A stretch of DNA of 64,000 nt from Acridotheres tristis (lineage: Eukaryota > Chordata > Aves > Passeriformes > Sturnidae): contig CM072919.1 in the NCBI GenBank assembly GCA_037013685.1, forward strand, positions 54,389,116 to 54,453,115. The letters run 5' to 3'. The notes under the pieces are model-generated. The model did not search any database and was not told where the DNA came from. It saw only the letters and a program-made list of their open reading frames with translations. Shown here piece after piece: positions 25,719 to 38,667 of this stretch (the first letter of the stretch is position 1; the number at the start of each line of letters is the position of its first letter). The translations under genes were made by a program, and so were the position numbers.

Positions 25719-26350
25719 GTAGTGAACGAGGCCAGAGCATTTAGCTGAAAGTTACCCGGTCTTTTAAAACAGAGTAACAACTTTCTTGTAAAAGAGGCAC
25801 TCGTTTATCAAGAGCAGCTGTAGGAAAAGGAGGACCCGAGATAAGCCCGAGTCCCCTTGCAGCAAGCCGGAAAACGAAACTCCGACACACCGGGCGCTCC
25901 CTCGGAAGGAACTCCTCAGGAGAGCAACCAGCAGGAGCCTGACAGCCCCTTTTATACTCCCCCTTGGGCCCAGGATTGGTGGGGTTTGGATCCTCGTGAT
26001 AATTGGTCCTTTTTGGGGGCTTTCATTGGTCCTTATCACGGTTCATTCCTATCCAACCATTCTCTCGGGGCGTCGAGTGACTGGACCGCTCCTTCCACCA
26101 ATCTCATCTCATGGCGCTGATGTCACTGCGCTGGCCTCACTCTCAAGGTGTTACTACGCCCCTCGGGAACAACCCCCACGCCATCCTGGACCCCTTTAAA
26201 CTTTTAACAGACATTAATTTAACTTATTGAAACATTTCGACAAACTTGAAACATAATGAACTTCTTCATAAAATCACCACAGGACAACAGTTAACTTAGA
26301 AAATTAACAACCTTACCTTGTAACAAACTAACTAAATTTTACCCATAACA
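25719..26350 (-). mobile_element. Solo LTR of an endogenous retrovirus, minus strand, with 4-bp TSD
   Basis: Read on the minus strand the element starts TGTTATGGGT (26350) and ends CACTACA (25719), so it has TGT...ACA termini. The 4-base direct repeat GACC flanks it at 25715-25718 and 26351-26354. It is 632 bp long. Promoter landmarks are ordered as expected: three CCAAT boxes (ATTGG on the plus strand at 26025-26029, 26002-26006 and 25975-25979), then TATAAAAG at 25949-25956, then a GATAAA polyadenylation-like word about 140 bases downstream. No internal retroviral sequence adjoins it, so it is a solo LTR left by recombination. A 4-bp duplication fits class I (gamma-like) ERVs. Forward frames at 25857-26199 are shadows. 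Confidence 0.85.
25949..25956 (-). promoter_or_regulatory. TATA box of the solo LTR promoter
   Basis: TATAAAAG on the minus strand, preceded at sensible distances by three CCAAT boxes spaced 27 and 23 bases apart. Transcription would be expected to start about 25-30 bases downstream, near 25920-25925, and run leftward. Whether it is active cannot be told from sequence. Confidence 0.7.
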
Positions 26351-26354
26351 GACC

Positions 26355-26470
26355 CTAGCCACATCCCTAGTTCTCGGATCCGGGGAGTGGCCCACTCTCA
26401 GCGCTGGTCTGCCTGTGGAGCTAGCCAGGGCGAGCCAGAGCAGGGTGGAACAGACAGCCACATCAAAGAA
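26355..26470 (+). mobile_element. LTR-like fragment, plus strand (second part)
   Basis: GC-rich sequence that continues the block interrupted at 25718; the GACC at the join is used once in the ancestral sequence. The downstream limit is where composition drops back to AT-rich near 26470. It may be the U5 end of the outer LTR, possibly with a little internal leader sequence. Confidence 0.5.
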
Positions 26471-27331
26471 AGACTTTTTTATTATTTTTGTGTCTTCTTG
26501 ACCATGCAGTGCAAAGAATCTTATTTAAATGTGCAAAGTACTATTAATTTCAAATCAGATCTGTGCATTAGCTGTTTTTAAAAAGAAAATGGTTAGTCAA
26601 ACCATTGTAATGTAACAGTTCATGGAAAGACTTTATTACATCCTTGTATTTGTTAAGACCAGAGGAGAAAACTGTGCTATGGGGCCATGTATTTCGGAGT
26701 CGGAGTGTTTAAATGATAAATCAGATGAAACCATTTAACTAAGCAGTCACCACAAATACAACTTAAGCATCTTGGTGCGCATTTTTACTATACATTATAC
26801 TGTATTGCCACTTAAAATCTTCATTTTAAAAGAATTGTGTGTTGTAGCACCGCAGGAGTCACCTTAGGCCTGTTACATTACAGAAAACATGGGCAATGTG
26901 ATTTATAGTTACATATATATATATATTTGTAACCTTAGTCACAAAAGAAAAATGCTGCCTTCTTAAGCTCCTGGTAAGAAATCTGGGACCATGAAAGTTA
27001 AGATAAGCCATTGACATGGAAGGGATTTGACAAAATATCAGACAGCTTCCTTATCTGTTGTCCACAATTGTACACTCAGCTATTTTGAAAACTGTGTCCC
27101 ATTACATATGATCTACTATTTCAGCTTGTTGGTGCCTTTCTGGTTTATTCAGCTCTGTGAGAGACAACCAAGATGTTGGTATTTATACCAAAGCCACTCA
27201 ATTCCCTTCAGAGCTGTGAAAACCAAGGCATCTCTGCTGAGTCACAAAACAGTTGGGATTGGAAGGGGCCTCCTTCTCAAAGCAGGGTCACTGTCCTGGG
27301 GTACAATGCAAAAATGTGCATTCTATCACCA
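26471..27331. other. AT-rich intergenic DNA with a possible short CR1 relic
   Basis: No gene is supported. The words around 27250-27300 (GTTGGGATTGGAAGGGGCC followed by AAGCAGGGTCAC) resemble the 3' end of a minus-strand CR1 copy with its middle deleted, but this is weak. A short AT dinucleotide run lies at 26914-26928. Confidence 0.45.
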
Positions 27332-27904
27332 TCTGTTAAAATGTAGGAGGGGTGGTGATCCTTATCTCTGTGGGAGATATCCTCTGCTGATGTGCCATCT
27401 GATAAGATCGGGGGATGATCATCGTTATCTTTTCACAGCCCATCCTTCCTCCAGAAGATATATTCTGTTAATGGGCCATTCAGTCCTATTGTGTGACTGA
27501 TAAGATTACATCATCCCATTGGGAGATGCCCCAGCCAGGGGCAGGAGCCAAGCCTTTCCTACCTAGATAAAAAACTGGGGTTTGGGACACGAAGGCAGCC
27601 CTTTCTACTGGATCCCAGAGGAAAGTCGGATCATTTCCACATCATCGCTGGATCTTCGGAGGAAAACTGCACCTTCTACAGCACTGCTTCAACTGAACCA
27701 CATCTGTCATCCAGGAGGACTGCAGCCACCATTTATACGGACTGCTACCAACACCCTGACTGACAGGGTGTCAGGTTGTATTCTGACTCTCTCGGTGGTT
27801 TTTCTTTTGTATTATTGCATGTATTTTATTTTTTCTCTTTTTTCCTATTAAATTGTATTACTGACTTGGAGTCTCTCACTGGTTTTGCTTTCAAATCAAT
27901 ACAG
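27332..27904 (+). mobile_element. Endogenous retrovirus LTR, plus strand (ERVL-like)
   Basis: A segment starting TCTGTTAAAATG and ending CAATACAG lies between two copies of the hexamer TCACCA (27326-27331 and 27905-27910), which looks like a target-site duplication. Inside are a TATA-like GATAAAAA at about 27566 and, about 280 bases on, an ATTAAA polyadenylation word at 27847-27852 followed by a T/C-rich end. The forward frames at 27027-27500 and 27582-27851 are shadows. The exact termini are one or two bases off the canonical TG...CA, so the ends could be misjudged by a few bases. The family call is tentative. Confidence 0.68.
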
Positions 27905-30269
27905 TCACCAAGAGGAGCCTGCTGGGGCCATGCAGAGTTTGTGTTTGTGTTTATCCAGAGATGGAGAAGCCACAACCTTCCTGGGCAATCTGTTCATTGA
28001 CTTGTGTATCCCCCACAGCCTATATTCAGAATAGAAGTTTCATTGAAGTCACCAGTATATTCACTTTTAATCCCACAGACCTGAGATGGGAAAATATGAT
28101 GATAGCAAGACAGTTTGAGGTAGTGACCAGCCAGCTAGGCAGACAGCATAGTCTCAGGCAGATATATTACTAAAAAAACACAGGAACTAACAGCCAATAT
28201 TAAGTGCTTAATATGAGAAAGGTTTTTTTAAAGATGTTGTGGGAAGAAGCTATAATATATAAAGGAAAAGTATATTATTACTATCATCTCGTTTGACTGA
28301 TAATTGCATTACAGTTGACCTATAGCACTGGCTTTAACCCTTTAAGCACTGTATTTAGTTGCTGTATACTTTCAGAGCTATTTCATCCTCAGTCCAGCTG
28401 GTCCTTGGTTAGAGATCTACAAGACAAAAATGTGAACTGTTTTCTACTAAAAAGTATGTAATATAATGTATAAATACTCAATCTCTTTCTACATGTTCAG
28501 CTTTTATAGCTGTAAAAGACCATACAAGTGCTTGCATTCTTAAACTCTCTGTCTAGAAAAGCTTTTCAAACCAAATTTTTTCTAGTATTATCATCCTGGA
28601 ATTTGATAGTACTTTGCAAAAATAGCAACAGAACTTAACATATATTTCTCAGATTTAGGAAAGGAAGCTCTGTAAGCCATCACTGTAATCCTCATAACAA
28701 CAGCTTAGTAAAAAATATCAGTTTTTCCTCTACATACGTAGTGTTTGGGGTTTTTTTAAATGCAGCAATTTTTAAGTGTTATTATAATTGTCTTTCCGGG
28801 GTCTTTTTGAGATTTTCATCTCCATTTCTAGTGTCATTCCCAGTTATGGACCAGTTATTTTTGATACAGCTGTCTTAAAATAAGATTTAAATTAAACATC
28901 ACCTGCTATGGATTACCAGAAAATAATTCCTTTGACGTAAAATAGAATTTTAATGTGACTGAGAAAAAACCGTATTTTTTAATGAAAAACAATGTGTGAA
29001 AGATTGCTGACATTTTCTGGAAAACATTGTTTTGACGTAAAATTCTCAGATGGCTAAGCTAATTTACACTTCCTGCTAATGTTTTCTAAATCTGAAAAGA
29101 GAATGACAGCACAAGAAACAGCAACATTCCCTCTAAGCACAAGATGTAATCCTGGTATCTGAGTCCACTTTAGCTGGAGATATATCTGAACTAATATACA
29201 CCTCTATCTAGATCACTGCTCAGAGTACAAATGTTTCTCTACAATAAGCAACTTCCACATGAAACGTTTTCACCTGTACTAGAAATAGGATCAACATTGT
29301 GTCTATCTTCTGCTGCAGATTGTAACAGCCCCTTGTAAAAGGCCTATCTGTCTCAGCAGAACAGACTTCTCAGACACAGAAAGCAGCAGTATCTCAAAAG
29401 CAGGAGGCATTAGCCATAAGTCACATAAGTCATAAACCATGTAGCATTAAACCATACATGCTAAATCTATATAGCAGGAGCACCAGTACAATACTATTTC
29501 AGTCCAGATTTCTACTCCTTGAGGGGCTGAAGCATGGCATTTGGAGCATGTGTTTATTTGGTGTGATATTCAAACTCTGCTTTTACACCTGGAGTTTCAG
29601 TGCTCACGTCCATTTGAATCATTTATGGTCATTTGCTATTGCTTCAAAAAGCCTCACAGGTCTTCTATCTTTTGTCAGCTTCAGAAGATGGTGAGGTGTC
29701 AAACCTAATTCTTCTCACAGCTCCTGCATGCCAATAATTTGCCATAAGAAGAGATACTGAACTTAATTACTATTCAATTTCTGCCACCAAAACAACAACA
29801 ATAAAAAAGTGCTGTAGGGGTTCTTGTCTTCAAATAGATGGTAAAGACATGCAAAAACGGGTAGTTCAGCAGCAGAGGGTACTGCAGAGTTTCGTGGTCA
29901 TTGCTGTGTTTTGTGCTGGGAAGCTGTACTTTGTTGTTATTGATTACATAAAAATTCCTCAAAATTTAAAGTCAGGTTGAAACAAAATAGAAGCTTGTTT
30001 TGTACATGGCTTCAATTTGCCAATTGTATGTAAACTTCTATAAGCAATTCTGGTAGGTGTTGGCTGCTTTATTGCTGACATCTGAACATTGGTACTTCAA
30101 AGATGGTGAGCTTCATTTGGTGGAGACCTGCAGCAACAGAAAGAATTCATGAGAAAAACGTTCCAAATGCATACCTGTGCACATGCACGTGCAAGCAATC
30201 AGGGCTCCCTGGGCATGAGTCTGCTGAGCAGTGGCTTGGCATTTCCTCCCGCAGGTTTTGGCAGACCTG

Positions 30270-30342
30270 GGCCAGCTAGATAGATTGTTGGTTGCCATCA
30301 GTTGTTGGCCAGCTGGTAGATTGTTGGTTGCCATCAGTGGTA
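30270..30342. repeat. Two-copy 37-bp tandem duplication
   Basis: GGCCAGCT starts a unit at 30270 and again at 30307; each unit contains TAGATTGTTGGTTGCCATCA. Only two copies are present and both strands have open frames through it, so coding significance is doubtful. Confidence 0.85.
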
Positions 30343-33342
30343 GGGAGCCACACAAACATTCATCCCTGCTGATGATACTCCAGGTGGCAAGTCTCTGGTG
30401 CAGGGACAGGTTACAGGGCTCAGGGCAGAAAATTCTGACATTTCTCTGGCGATTGTTGGCATGGACCACATATGAAGGAATCCTGCTTCTAAACATCTCT
30501 CTGGAAAAGGAAAGAACTTGTCAAAGTTATTTGGAGAAGAGTAAGACCTCTAAAAATGCAGCCCTTGGTCTCACCTTGGGCATGTGCTAATAGAAAAAAC
30601 AATTTTAAAGACTTCTTGATGATACAGTAATTGGAGATTAGGTAAATGTTTAAACACTTAATAGAGCATCATATTGAATGGTTGAACAAACATGCTCTGT
30701 AGCTAAGGGAGTTTATGCACTTTCAGCTCATTAGTATCTCTGTGGGCCCTTCAAAACCAGTATGTGTAAATCCGCCTTTGCTCAGTCTCAGGTGAAAGAC
30801 GAGAAGCAGGGCGAGAAGCTGAGATGAGAGAGAAAAGATGGAAGGGGGACCAAGAATGTAATTATCCTTAAAAAAACATGAATATAGTTTTCCTGTCATC
30901 ACACGCCAAACAGATCTCCGGTAACGGCTTGAACACCCATAACTGAGGATTACATAAGTACTTGCATCAGGACAGATGTGAAGTGTGTATATTGACTGTC
31001 CCAGTTACAGTTTTTACAACAATAGGCATTGTTCCCCTAAGTAAATAACTTCACATATGAATTGTCAAATTATATATTGTATTTTATGTACTGATATTTC
31101 ATAATTGGATTTTTAAAGCATTGTCCAAGGATGAAAATAGATACCTGATTTTCTTATAATTTTTAAAAGTACTAACATAGTAGTTCAGGTATTCGCATGC
31201 CTGTGTATCTTGGCAAGGGCAGTGAAGTAATCTCTCTTTGTGTAAACGATTGTAGTATAGTGCTTTGAGCCTGTGTAACATAGTTGAAAAAAACGGAGAT
31301 CGAGGTAAGACAAAAATTATGCAGCTATGTGATGGCACTAAGTTTGCCTTTGAAGTGTTGTTGTTTAGATTTCTTTTTTCTTTACTATTTTACAGATAAC
31401 AAAAAGACAAGTGAAGTTACTGAAGCAGTAAATAAACAAGAAATAGAAAGGATTTTAAAACTTCACCATTTATCCTGAAAGGACATAGTCAATACATTTG
31501 TGTTTCTCATAAAGTCAAAGCTTACGGGCAAAATAACTCATCTAAACAAAAAAGCCTAAAAACATTTGTATGGAAATACGTAGGTATATGTCTGCATACC
31601 TCCACATGTACACATAGACACACACGTATAAAGTACACATAGAAGTTTCATGTGACAAGATGTTAGCTACATCTGCTTGTATTGATGAGATCGTGTGGGA
31701 GATGAAGTCATAGAAAACAAATTGGAATAAGAGGTTTCTCATTCACAGACCTGCTACAAGGTGTTTTGAAAGTCACCGTGTTTTCCTCCTCCTCTTTCTT
31801 TTCTATTTAGATACTAACATAAGCCCCAAGCTCTTGACAGAGCTTGCTGCACAGCCACAGAATGTTTTACTCCGTGGAATCCCAAACTGAGTGAAATCTC
31901 TTGGCTTTGCTGTAGTAACAATAACAGATAAACCCGTTTTACTATTTTCGTAAATGCAAGTGCATTTTCAATAACTGAATGTCACACTCAAGGATATTTT
32001 GCAGATGAACTGCAGTATACCACCTGAATTTAACCTTATGTCAAATTCTGCATCCTTGCAAGACTGCTTGGGTAGTGTGAGAGGTTCAAGCAAATGAATA
32101 ACTAAGATCCCTTCCAAAACAGGCTGATTTATGATGCCATGATTTAGCAAATGAAATTTGGATCTCTATATGGAAAGTGACAGCAAAGATTGAACAGCTG
32201 GCCAAGCTCATTCCTCAGGCAATGGATTTTGGTGGGACTGTAGAACAGGTTATTTTATCCAATGTCTTTGGATATAACTTTACCTATTTTATTTTACAAA
32301 ATATTCAGCAGAAGCAACTAGAGGATTTTATCAAATAACATATCACTTAGAGAAATGATGGCAAACAGAATGGAGGTCATCATACCAGGTTAAAATTTTA
32401 ATGAAATGCAGCTTCTATATAAATGTTATTTCTCCTAATAATTTCTCTTAGCAAAATGTAGTGATAAAGTTGAAAACCTGAAGCGATTTCTGGGCCTTAG
32501 AAATTTCATTTTCTGAATTAATAATAAAGAGAAATTCTGTTTGAAAGTGCTTGTTGCCCCTTAATACAACATTTGGAAGGCCAAACAAGGAAATGGGATT
32601 AAGTACCAGACTGAATAAAAAGGAACCAAATAAATTTAACTGATGGAATGAGGAAAAAATAAGGCAATAGGAATTCTTCTGTGGCTGGATCTTCCTGATC
32701 TTCCTGGATCTCCGAGTCTAACTTGAGATAATGGTACTAAACTCTTAATCATCCTCAGGTAATACCTTCAAGTTGGTGAAAGGTATTATAAAAGAGATGT
32801 TCAACACTTCAAATAGCAGACAGTTTAAAACAAAATCCACATGTGGAATTTGGTGGCTTGATAAACTATTTGTCTTGTTTTTCAGATGCATTGAAAAAGT
32901 ACCATATCCTTTCACAAGAGTTAGCAGCCATGAAATTTTGAAAAATAAGTTTAAGTGAAGCTCTCTAAATCTGTGCAGTCATTTCATTAATCAGGTTTAA
33001 CATGTTATCTGCAAATCAGGATTCAAGCAGTCTGTGTTTGCATTATTTCTTTGCATGGGTTTTCCCTCTGAAAAAAAGCATGTTTCACAAAATGTTGAAG
33101 ACAACTTCAGTTTATGATCTCAGTGAGGGCTTGGAAAGCTAAGAATGCCAAACTTCCTCAAAAAGAAATGCATTTTCACAGACAAAGCCAATGACTACAT
33201 TTTCAGGAAGAAGCAGAAGGAATAATAGAGGAAATTGTCCCGCATGTTTCTCTAACACGAGACCTTTATCACATCCCTGTCTACTGTTACTAGGCAAATC
33301 CAAAAGTTATCACCACTGCACCTGAAAGCTTGACAAATATCC

Positions 33343-33361
33343 CTTCTTCTTCTTCTTCTTT
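33343..33361. repeat. (CTT)n microsatellite
   Basis: About six uninterrupted CTT units. Confidence 0.9.
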
Positions 33362-36300
33362 GACCATAATACCTTACCTGGCTGGAGACACATGACCCAT
33401 TCCTCATACTGTCTCTTTGCTACCTAACAAGGTACATTTGTTACATTCACAATTTCAAGTAATGCAGAGCACAAGTGTGTCCACTTGTTTACATCATGGC
33501 AAGGCTGAGAGGTCCTTCTGTCTGTAGAGCCCCTGGGAAGTTGTGCCAACTGGTGTCTAGTCAGGAATCTGGCCTCCAACCAGAACACTGGTCGTGTGCC
33601 ACTGCCCAAATACGAGGCATTTTTCTGTTTTTCTACATTGCTACATGATGTTATAGAGCATTGCTTGCCCCCAAGATACTACTCCAGTTGGTTTCATTCT
33701 GCAGGGGTTATCCTGCATGAAAATTGTACTGCAAGGTGTGCCTTAAATGAGTGGCTCTGAGCACAAGCATGTGTGTTCAAAGGGTGTGCTGATGGGTTCA
33801 AGTATTCAAAAAGGTTTCTATTTCTGTACTTCTAGTCTACAACACCACAAGCTTTCTTTGAGAAGCTCACCTAGATGATACACTGAACGCCATGTGTTGC
33901 AAGTGCCCTGAGCAGATGACACCTGCTGCCCCATAAGCTCAGGCCAGAAATTAATATAACTGATACATAAATTTCCAGGTCTGAGCCATGCATTGGGAAA
34001 CACCTGGCACAGGGAGTTAAACGTAGGCTCAGTAAGCAAGATATTACGGCAGATTTAGACAGGCCGAAGTTCCTTGTACCTACAAAAGGTGAACACGGCT
34101 GTCATCTATGATAGTGATAGAATTAACTGAGACAATTTGGTGTTTTAAGTAATTTACTGCTAGTTGTAATGATTCTTCACTGCCAGTGTATTATCAGATA
34201 AATGACTCATAACTTATGGTACAAGCAACTGGCTTTTCAAGCCACTCTTTCAAGTGGGCAGAAAGCCAGATGCTTCGACAGGCATGCCGTAGTCTCTGAC
34301 TCCAGCATACCACCCTAGGAGCCTCTAGCTGAAATATGATGAGCACAATCTGCTTCAAGTTAGTCCTGATTACAGATAACCTTCCGTTACATTTTTAATA
34401 TACAACTAAGAGAAGGTTGCCCTTCTACAGCACTTAGATAAAGGAAGGAGTCTTCCAGAGCACAAACTGCCTATTGATTAAAATAAAGAATAGGTCACAG
34501 CTGTACCTTTCACCTCTAAATGAAATGTGGGACATTTCCAACCTCAAAGCTGTACTAGGTTGCATGTTCTCGTGATTTGCTACTGTTGGCAAGGCTTGGT
34601 GATCAGTGCAACATAAGCCCCTGTAAATGCCAAGGCTGCAAGCTGATTACAGGGCTGGCGCTGTTGAACTGTTGCCAAAAAAGTCATGTCTCTACAACTG
34701 TTGCAGTGCTGTGCACTTGTTAAAAGGTTTGGGATCAACAAGACAAACTGTTCATTCCTTTTACTCACATACTACTTAGCTAAGTAGCAGTTTTTTCTAA
34801 AATTTTTCTAATGTTTTCAAGGGTCACTCAAGAAGTAACTACTACTGAGGATGACTAATAGCAGTACAGTTTGGGGCTTTGCTCTCAGTGGTATTTTGCA
34901 GTTTTAGGGATCTCTCCTATTAAAATCATGTGGACATTTTGTAGCCAATTTCCACATGACTGTGTGAGTATTAAAGAACTCAAAATTAATGCAGTGATAG
35001 AGAAAATTCTCCATTAATACCCTGACTATCTAAGACTGTTCATCACAAGACAAGAGTTGCGTACAAGAATATTGCCCAAGGGTGTTTGAAAATTTTGTCT
35101 TTAGAGAGCATTACCATGTATGTTTTGTGAGTTACTTTAGTCAGCTGCTTCTTGAACCGGTTTTGACAGACATACAGCAAAATTTGTTCTTCTGCTCAGA
35201 ATGCAAAATAAGTTCTAGTTCTCAGACTAGCTTTCTCTCAATCCTTAAAGATTTTTCTCTTAATGGTTGCCATTATAGTACTATACCTAACTTTCTTGTG
35301 TATCTACCATCTATCATATGGAAGGTTTCAAATCAAGGTTTCAGTTTGTATTTATATTGTTGGTCTGCTTCAACTGAAATTGAAGAGGTATTCTACTATT
35401 GGAAGGTGTTTCATATGTTTGCTATCAAAAATGGTCTCCTAAATAATTCCCTGTATCTCCACATAAAGCACTACCACAGTAATTTCATGGTTTGTAAGAG
35501 CAATCACAAAAGGAAAATATATAAGCTGTGACAGGGAGAGCAGTTGTTTTGTTGCTTAACTTTAAGTAGAGTGACAGAACTTTCTTAGCCCTTTCAGAAA
35601 GCCCTTTAGCAGAGGATTTATTTCACAAGATTTTATTTCCTTGTGTAAAATAAACTTGTGCTATATATTTTTAGATTAAATAATGCCACATTAATATGCT
35701 ATTAACTGACCTGCTGATGACTTAACTGCAGGAAATCAGATTTTTAAAGTGACATTAACAAAATATTTAATAAGCAAAATAGCAGTTAGAAAACTTCAGC
35801 ACTTACACTGACATTCAACTTAGTTTCTAGTTTTAGCAGAAAAGCTTGAGGTATAAAAATGCAAAATTTCTGATGAGAATTGGTATGAATGCATATTCTT
35901 ACATCTTGTATAATTCTTCTTTTTGCTGAAGACATGTACAATACTAAAAAATTCTAATCCATTCAAAACACTGGGGCCCTACAGTGGTTCTTCTTGTATA
36001 CATTAATAGCTCATATATGCAGAATTTTGTATTTCTGTTTTGATCCTCATGGGTACTGCCATGAAATAAATCACAACAAAGTGAATTCAGCTGGAGAAAT
36101 TCTGTAAAATGATGGGACTGGGGCACAAAGATGAGTGCACGGAGGTTTTCATGTCCAGTTTTTAGCTGACTAACTGCATATGCAGAATTGCTTTGGTTGA
36201 GACTAAACATTGTAGCAATACAAATCGACAAGACTAGCAACTGCACTATCTTTTCTGTCTGTGTTTCAGGAGTAAGCATGATATTCAGGATGCTTTTATG

Positions 36301-38667
36301 TGCTGGTCAGATGCCTTACTGCATCCAGAGTCAGGATGAAAACCATGTTCATCCTTGAGACAGAGAAAATAATCAGAGGGTCAGTTTTACTTTCCTGCTG
36401 GATAAAATGAGAAACAAGAAGGAAGAATTATCCTTGATATGTTCTTAATCTCTTCCTCATTCTGACTCTTGAATTTCAAAAGCTATTAATCATAATCAGA
36501 GCTTCTGAGGTATTTTTCTTTTGAAGAGTCTTCTTTAAATACTCATAAAATATTTAATAAATCTTCAGTCTGGGCAGTGAGCCAAGAAAACATCGCTAGG
36601 CAATGCTGCAGTCCAGTTCAAGACCTCAGCATAATGCCAGTAAATCACTAGACTTGGGTGATACAGACCAGGGCACTGAGCAAACGGTGGCAGATAGGAG
36701 TCTCTGTCCCAGGGGAGGAAGGGACACTGTACCTTTGCAAGCATATAAGCAAAATTTACAGGATATTATTGAACCACAACACATGATGCAGATTTCTAGT
36801 CTGCACTAATAACACCTGGTGTTTTCTGCACAGGTATACCTTTCACTATATTCCTGTAGGAAAATTGTTCTAAATGACCAAATTATTTGTTTTGTTTATG
36901 CCACATATCACATGCACATAACATACCATCCCACAGATAAAACATGGCTTTGGATTAACTTTCTAATGCATTGAGGTATTTTCTAAACTACATTTAAACA
37001 TTAATCTTCTATTCAGCCCCATCTTGTGTTGCATTCACTCTTCCCCACACTCAGTACAGAGCTGTTAATTATGGCAGTGTAGCACCAGCTTATTTCCTCT
37101 CAACTTTTCTGATTTTGTCTCTGTTCATACTGCCTTCTTGCCTTCTTTCTATTTACATCTTTTTCAGAGACCCAGTTTATTTATGATCTCACAGACACAG
37201 TAATCAGCTGTCTTCACCACTCACATATTTCAGATGAAGAAAGTGAAAAGCAAAATGGTGACATTTTCTAAGGGAGTGTCAGAACATTCTAACTTGTCTG
37301 CATTTATTTCCTAAATAGCTCAGACAGAGACAGTTTGGTTTGGTTTGTTGTTTGTTTTTGTGTTGTTTGTAGGGTTTTTAATACAGAAGTAATTTTAAAA
37401 TAATAGTAATTATATAATTGCTATGTATTTCAGAACAATACAGTCTAAAAATTTGTGTACTCTATGCAGCATTGATGTTGTATTGATATATGTTGCATAA
37501 AATATACATATTTATATCCTGTAAATATATAAAGGAATTCTTGTCATGACAGTCCCTGCTTTAGAGAGTTTATAGAGTGAGGCTTATGGATGCATATTTT
37601 TCTGTTATTTCTTTATCAATACACATAAAATCCATGGTTTTAGTGCCAGTCTAAGAAGGTTTTTCTGGGAAATAGATAGGCTGAGTTGGTTGAGGCAGTG
37701 AGGACTCCCTCATCTAAGCCCTTAAAGAGTCTGAGGAATTCTGTGCATTCAAAGCCTGCAAGTCATAGAAACTCTCTCCACTGAACTAGGGCATAACTTG
37801 TCTTTTTCCAGAGAACGTTATCACAGTTGCTAAGGACCTGCTGGGAAGATTAGTATCAGTGAAACAATCAAACACTGGCATGAGAATATATTTGCCACAC
37901 CTTCTGCACTTCCCTGCAACTTTATTTCATTGTTTCATCAGTATCAAGCATCACTCTGCTTACTTACCTGCTGGGGATAACATGAGCCCTTTGGAGCCAG
38001 TTGCTTCTTCTGACAGTAAGGAGGAGCATTAATATGTAACTTTTCCTGCCGCACAACGCCAGTTATGACTGCAAGGACAAGCGACCCAGAGTTTTAAACC
38101 ATGAAGTTGCTAACACAGTAACTTACTTTCTGCTATAGCAAGAACACCATGTTCTATTCTGGGATATGGCTGTTTCCCCAAAGTGTCCTGGTTTGCCTAA
38201 TGCATTTGCTGAAAGAAAGATAGGACATTATCAGCCTACGCAGAAAATGCAGAAGTGTTGTTATTTCTCCAATATGCATTATTAATTCAGAAGGAGAAAG
38301 CCTTTCTTGTTAAAAAGAAGTTTGTTGCACTGACTTGATGTGTCTATTATTAATAAATAACTGAAAGATTATTTTAGTCATCTAAACACAGAATAATGCC
38401 TTTTATTTGTTTAAAATCCAGAGCCAAGAGAATAATCAAAAGTTAATTTTTGCAAAAAAGAATACAGTAAGTTCTACAGAAAGTTTTGTAATAACACATT
38501 TTTACCTGCAGAAAGGGAAGGGGGGGGAAAAAAAAGAAACAGAGTTCTGACAGTTTAGAGTACTGAAATTCTACTTTTGAAACTATTTTTTGTGAAAACA
38601 AGAGGGCATAAAAGCCTGGTTTTTAGGCATAAAAGGCAGGAGAAGGCCAGAATCAACCAGAAGAGCA

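Larger units (their letters stand above)
27905..38667. other. AT-rich intergenic DNA, no supported gene
   Basis: About 10.8 kb without a supportable gene. Small items are a 37-bp tandem duplication (30270-30342), a (CTT)n run (33343-33361), and a T/G-rich stretch near 37330-37372. The longest frames (35082-35531 forward; 35944-36279 reverse) have no recognisable domain. Confidence 0.55.

Noticed and set aside
27027..27500. 157-codon forward frame
   Set aside because: It runs from unrelated DNA across the start of an LTR, so it cannot be one ancestral coding unit.
30231..30590. 119-codon forward and 127-codon reverse frames over the 37-bp tandem duplication
   Set aside because: Both strands are open over the same bases and the peptides have no domain; a local duplication without stops explains it.
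3262..33361. CRISPR-like array
   Set aside because: The repeats present (GGAA, 20-bp minisatellite, CTT, 37-bp pair) are direct tandem arrays without unique spacers, in a vertebrate genome.
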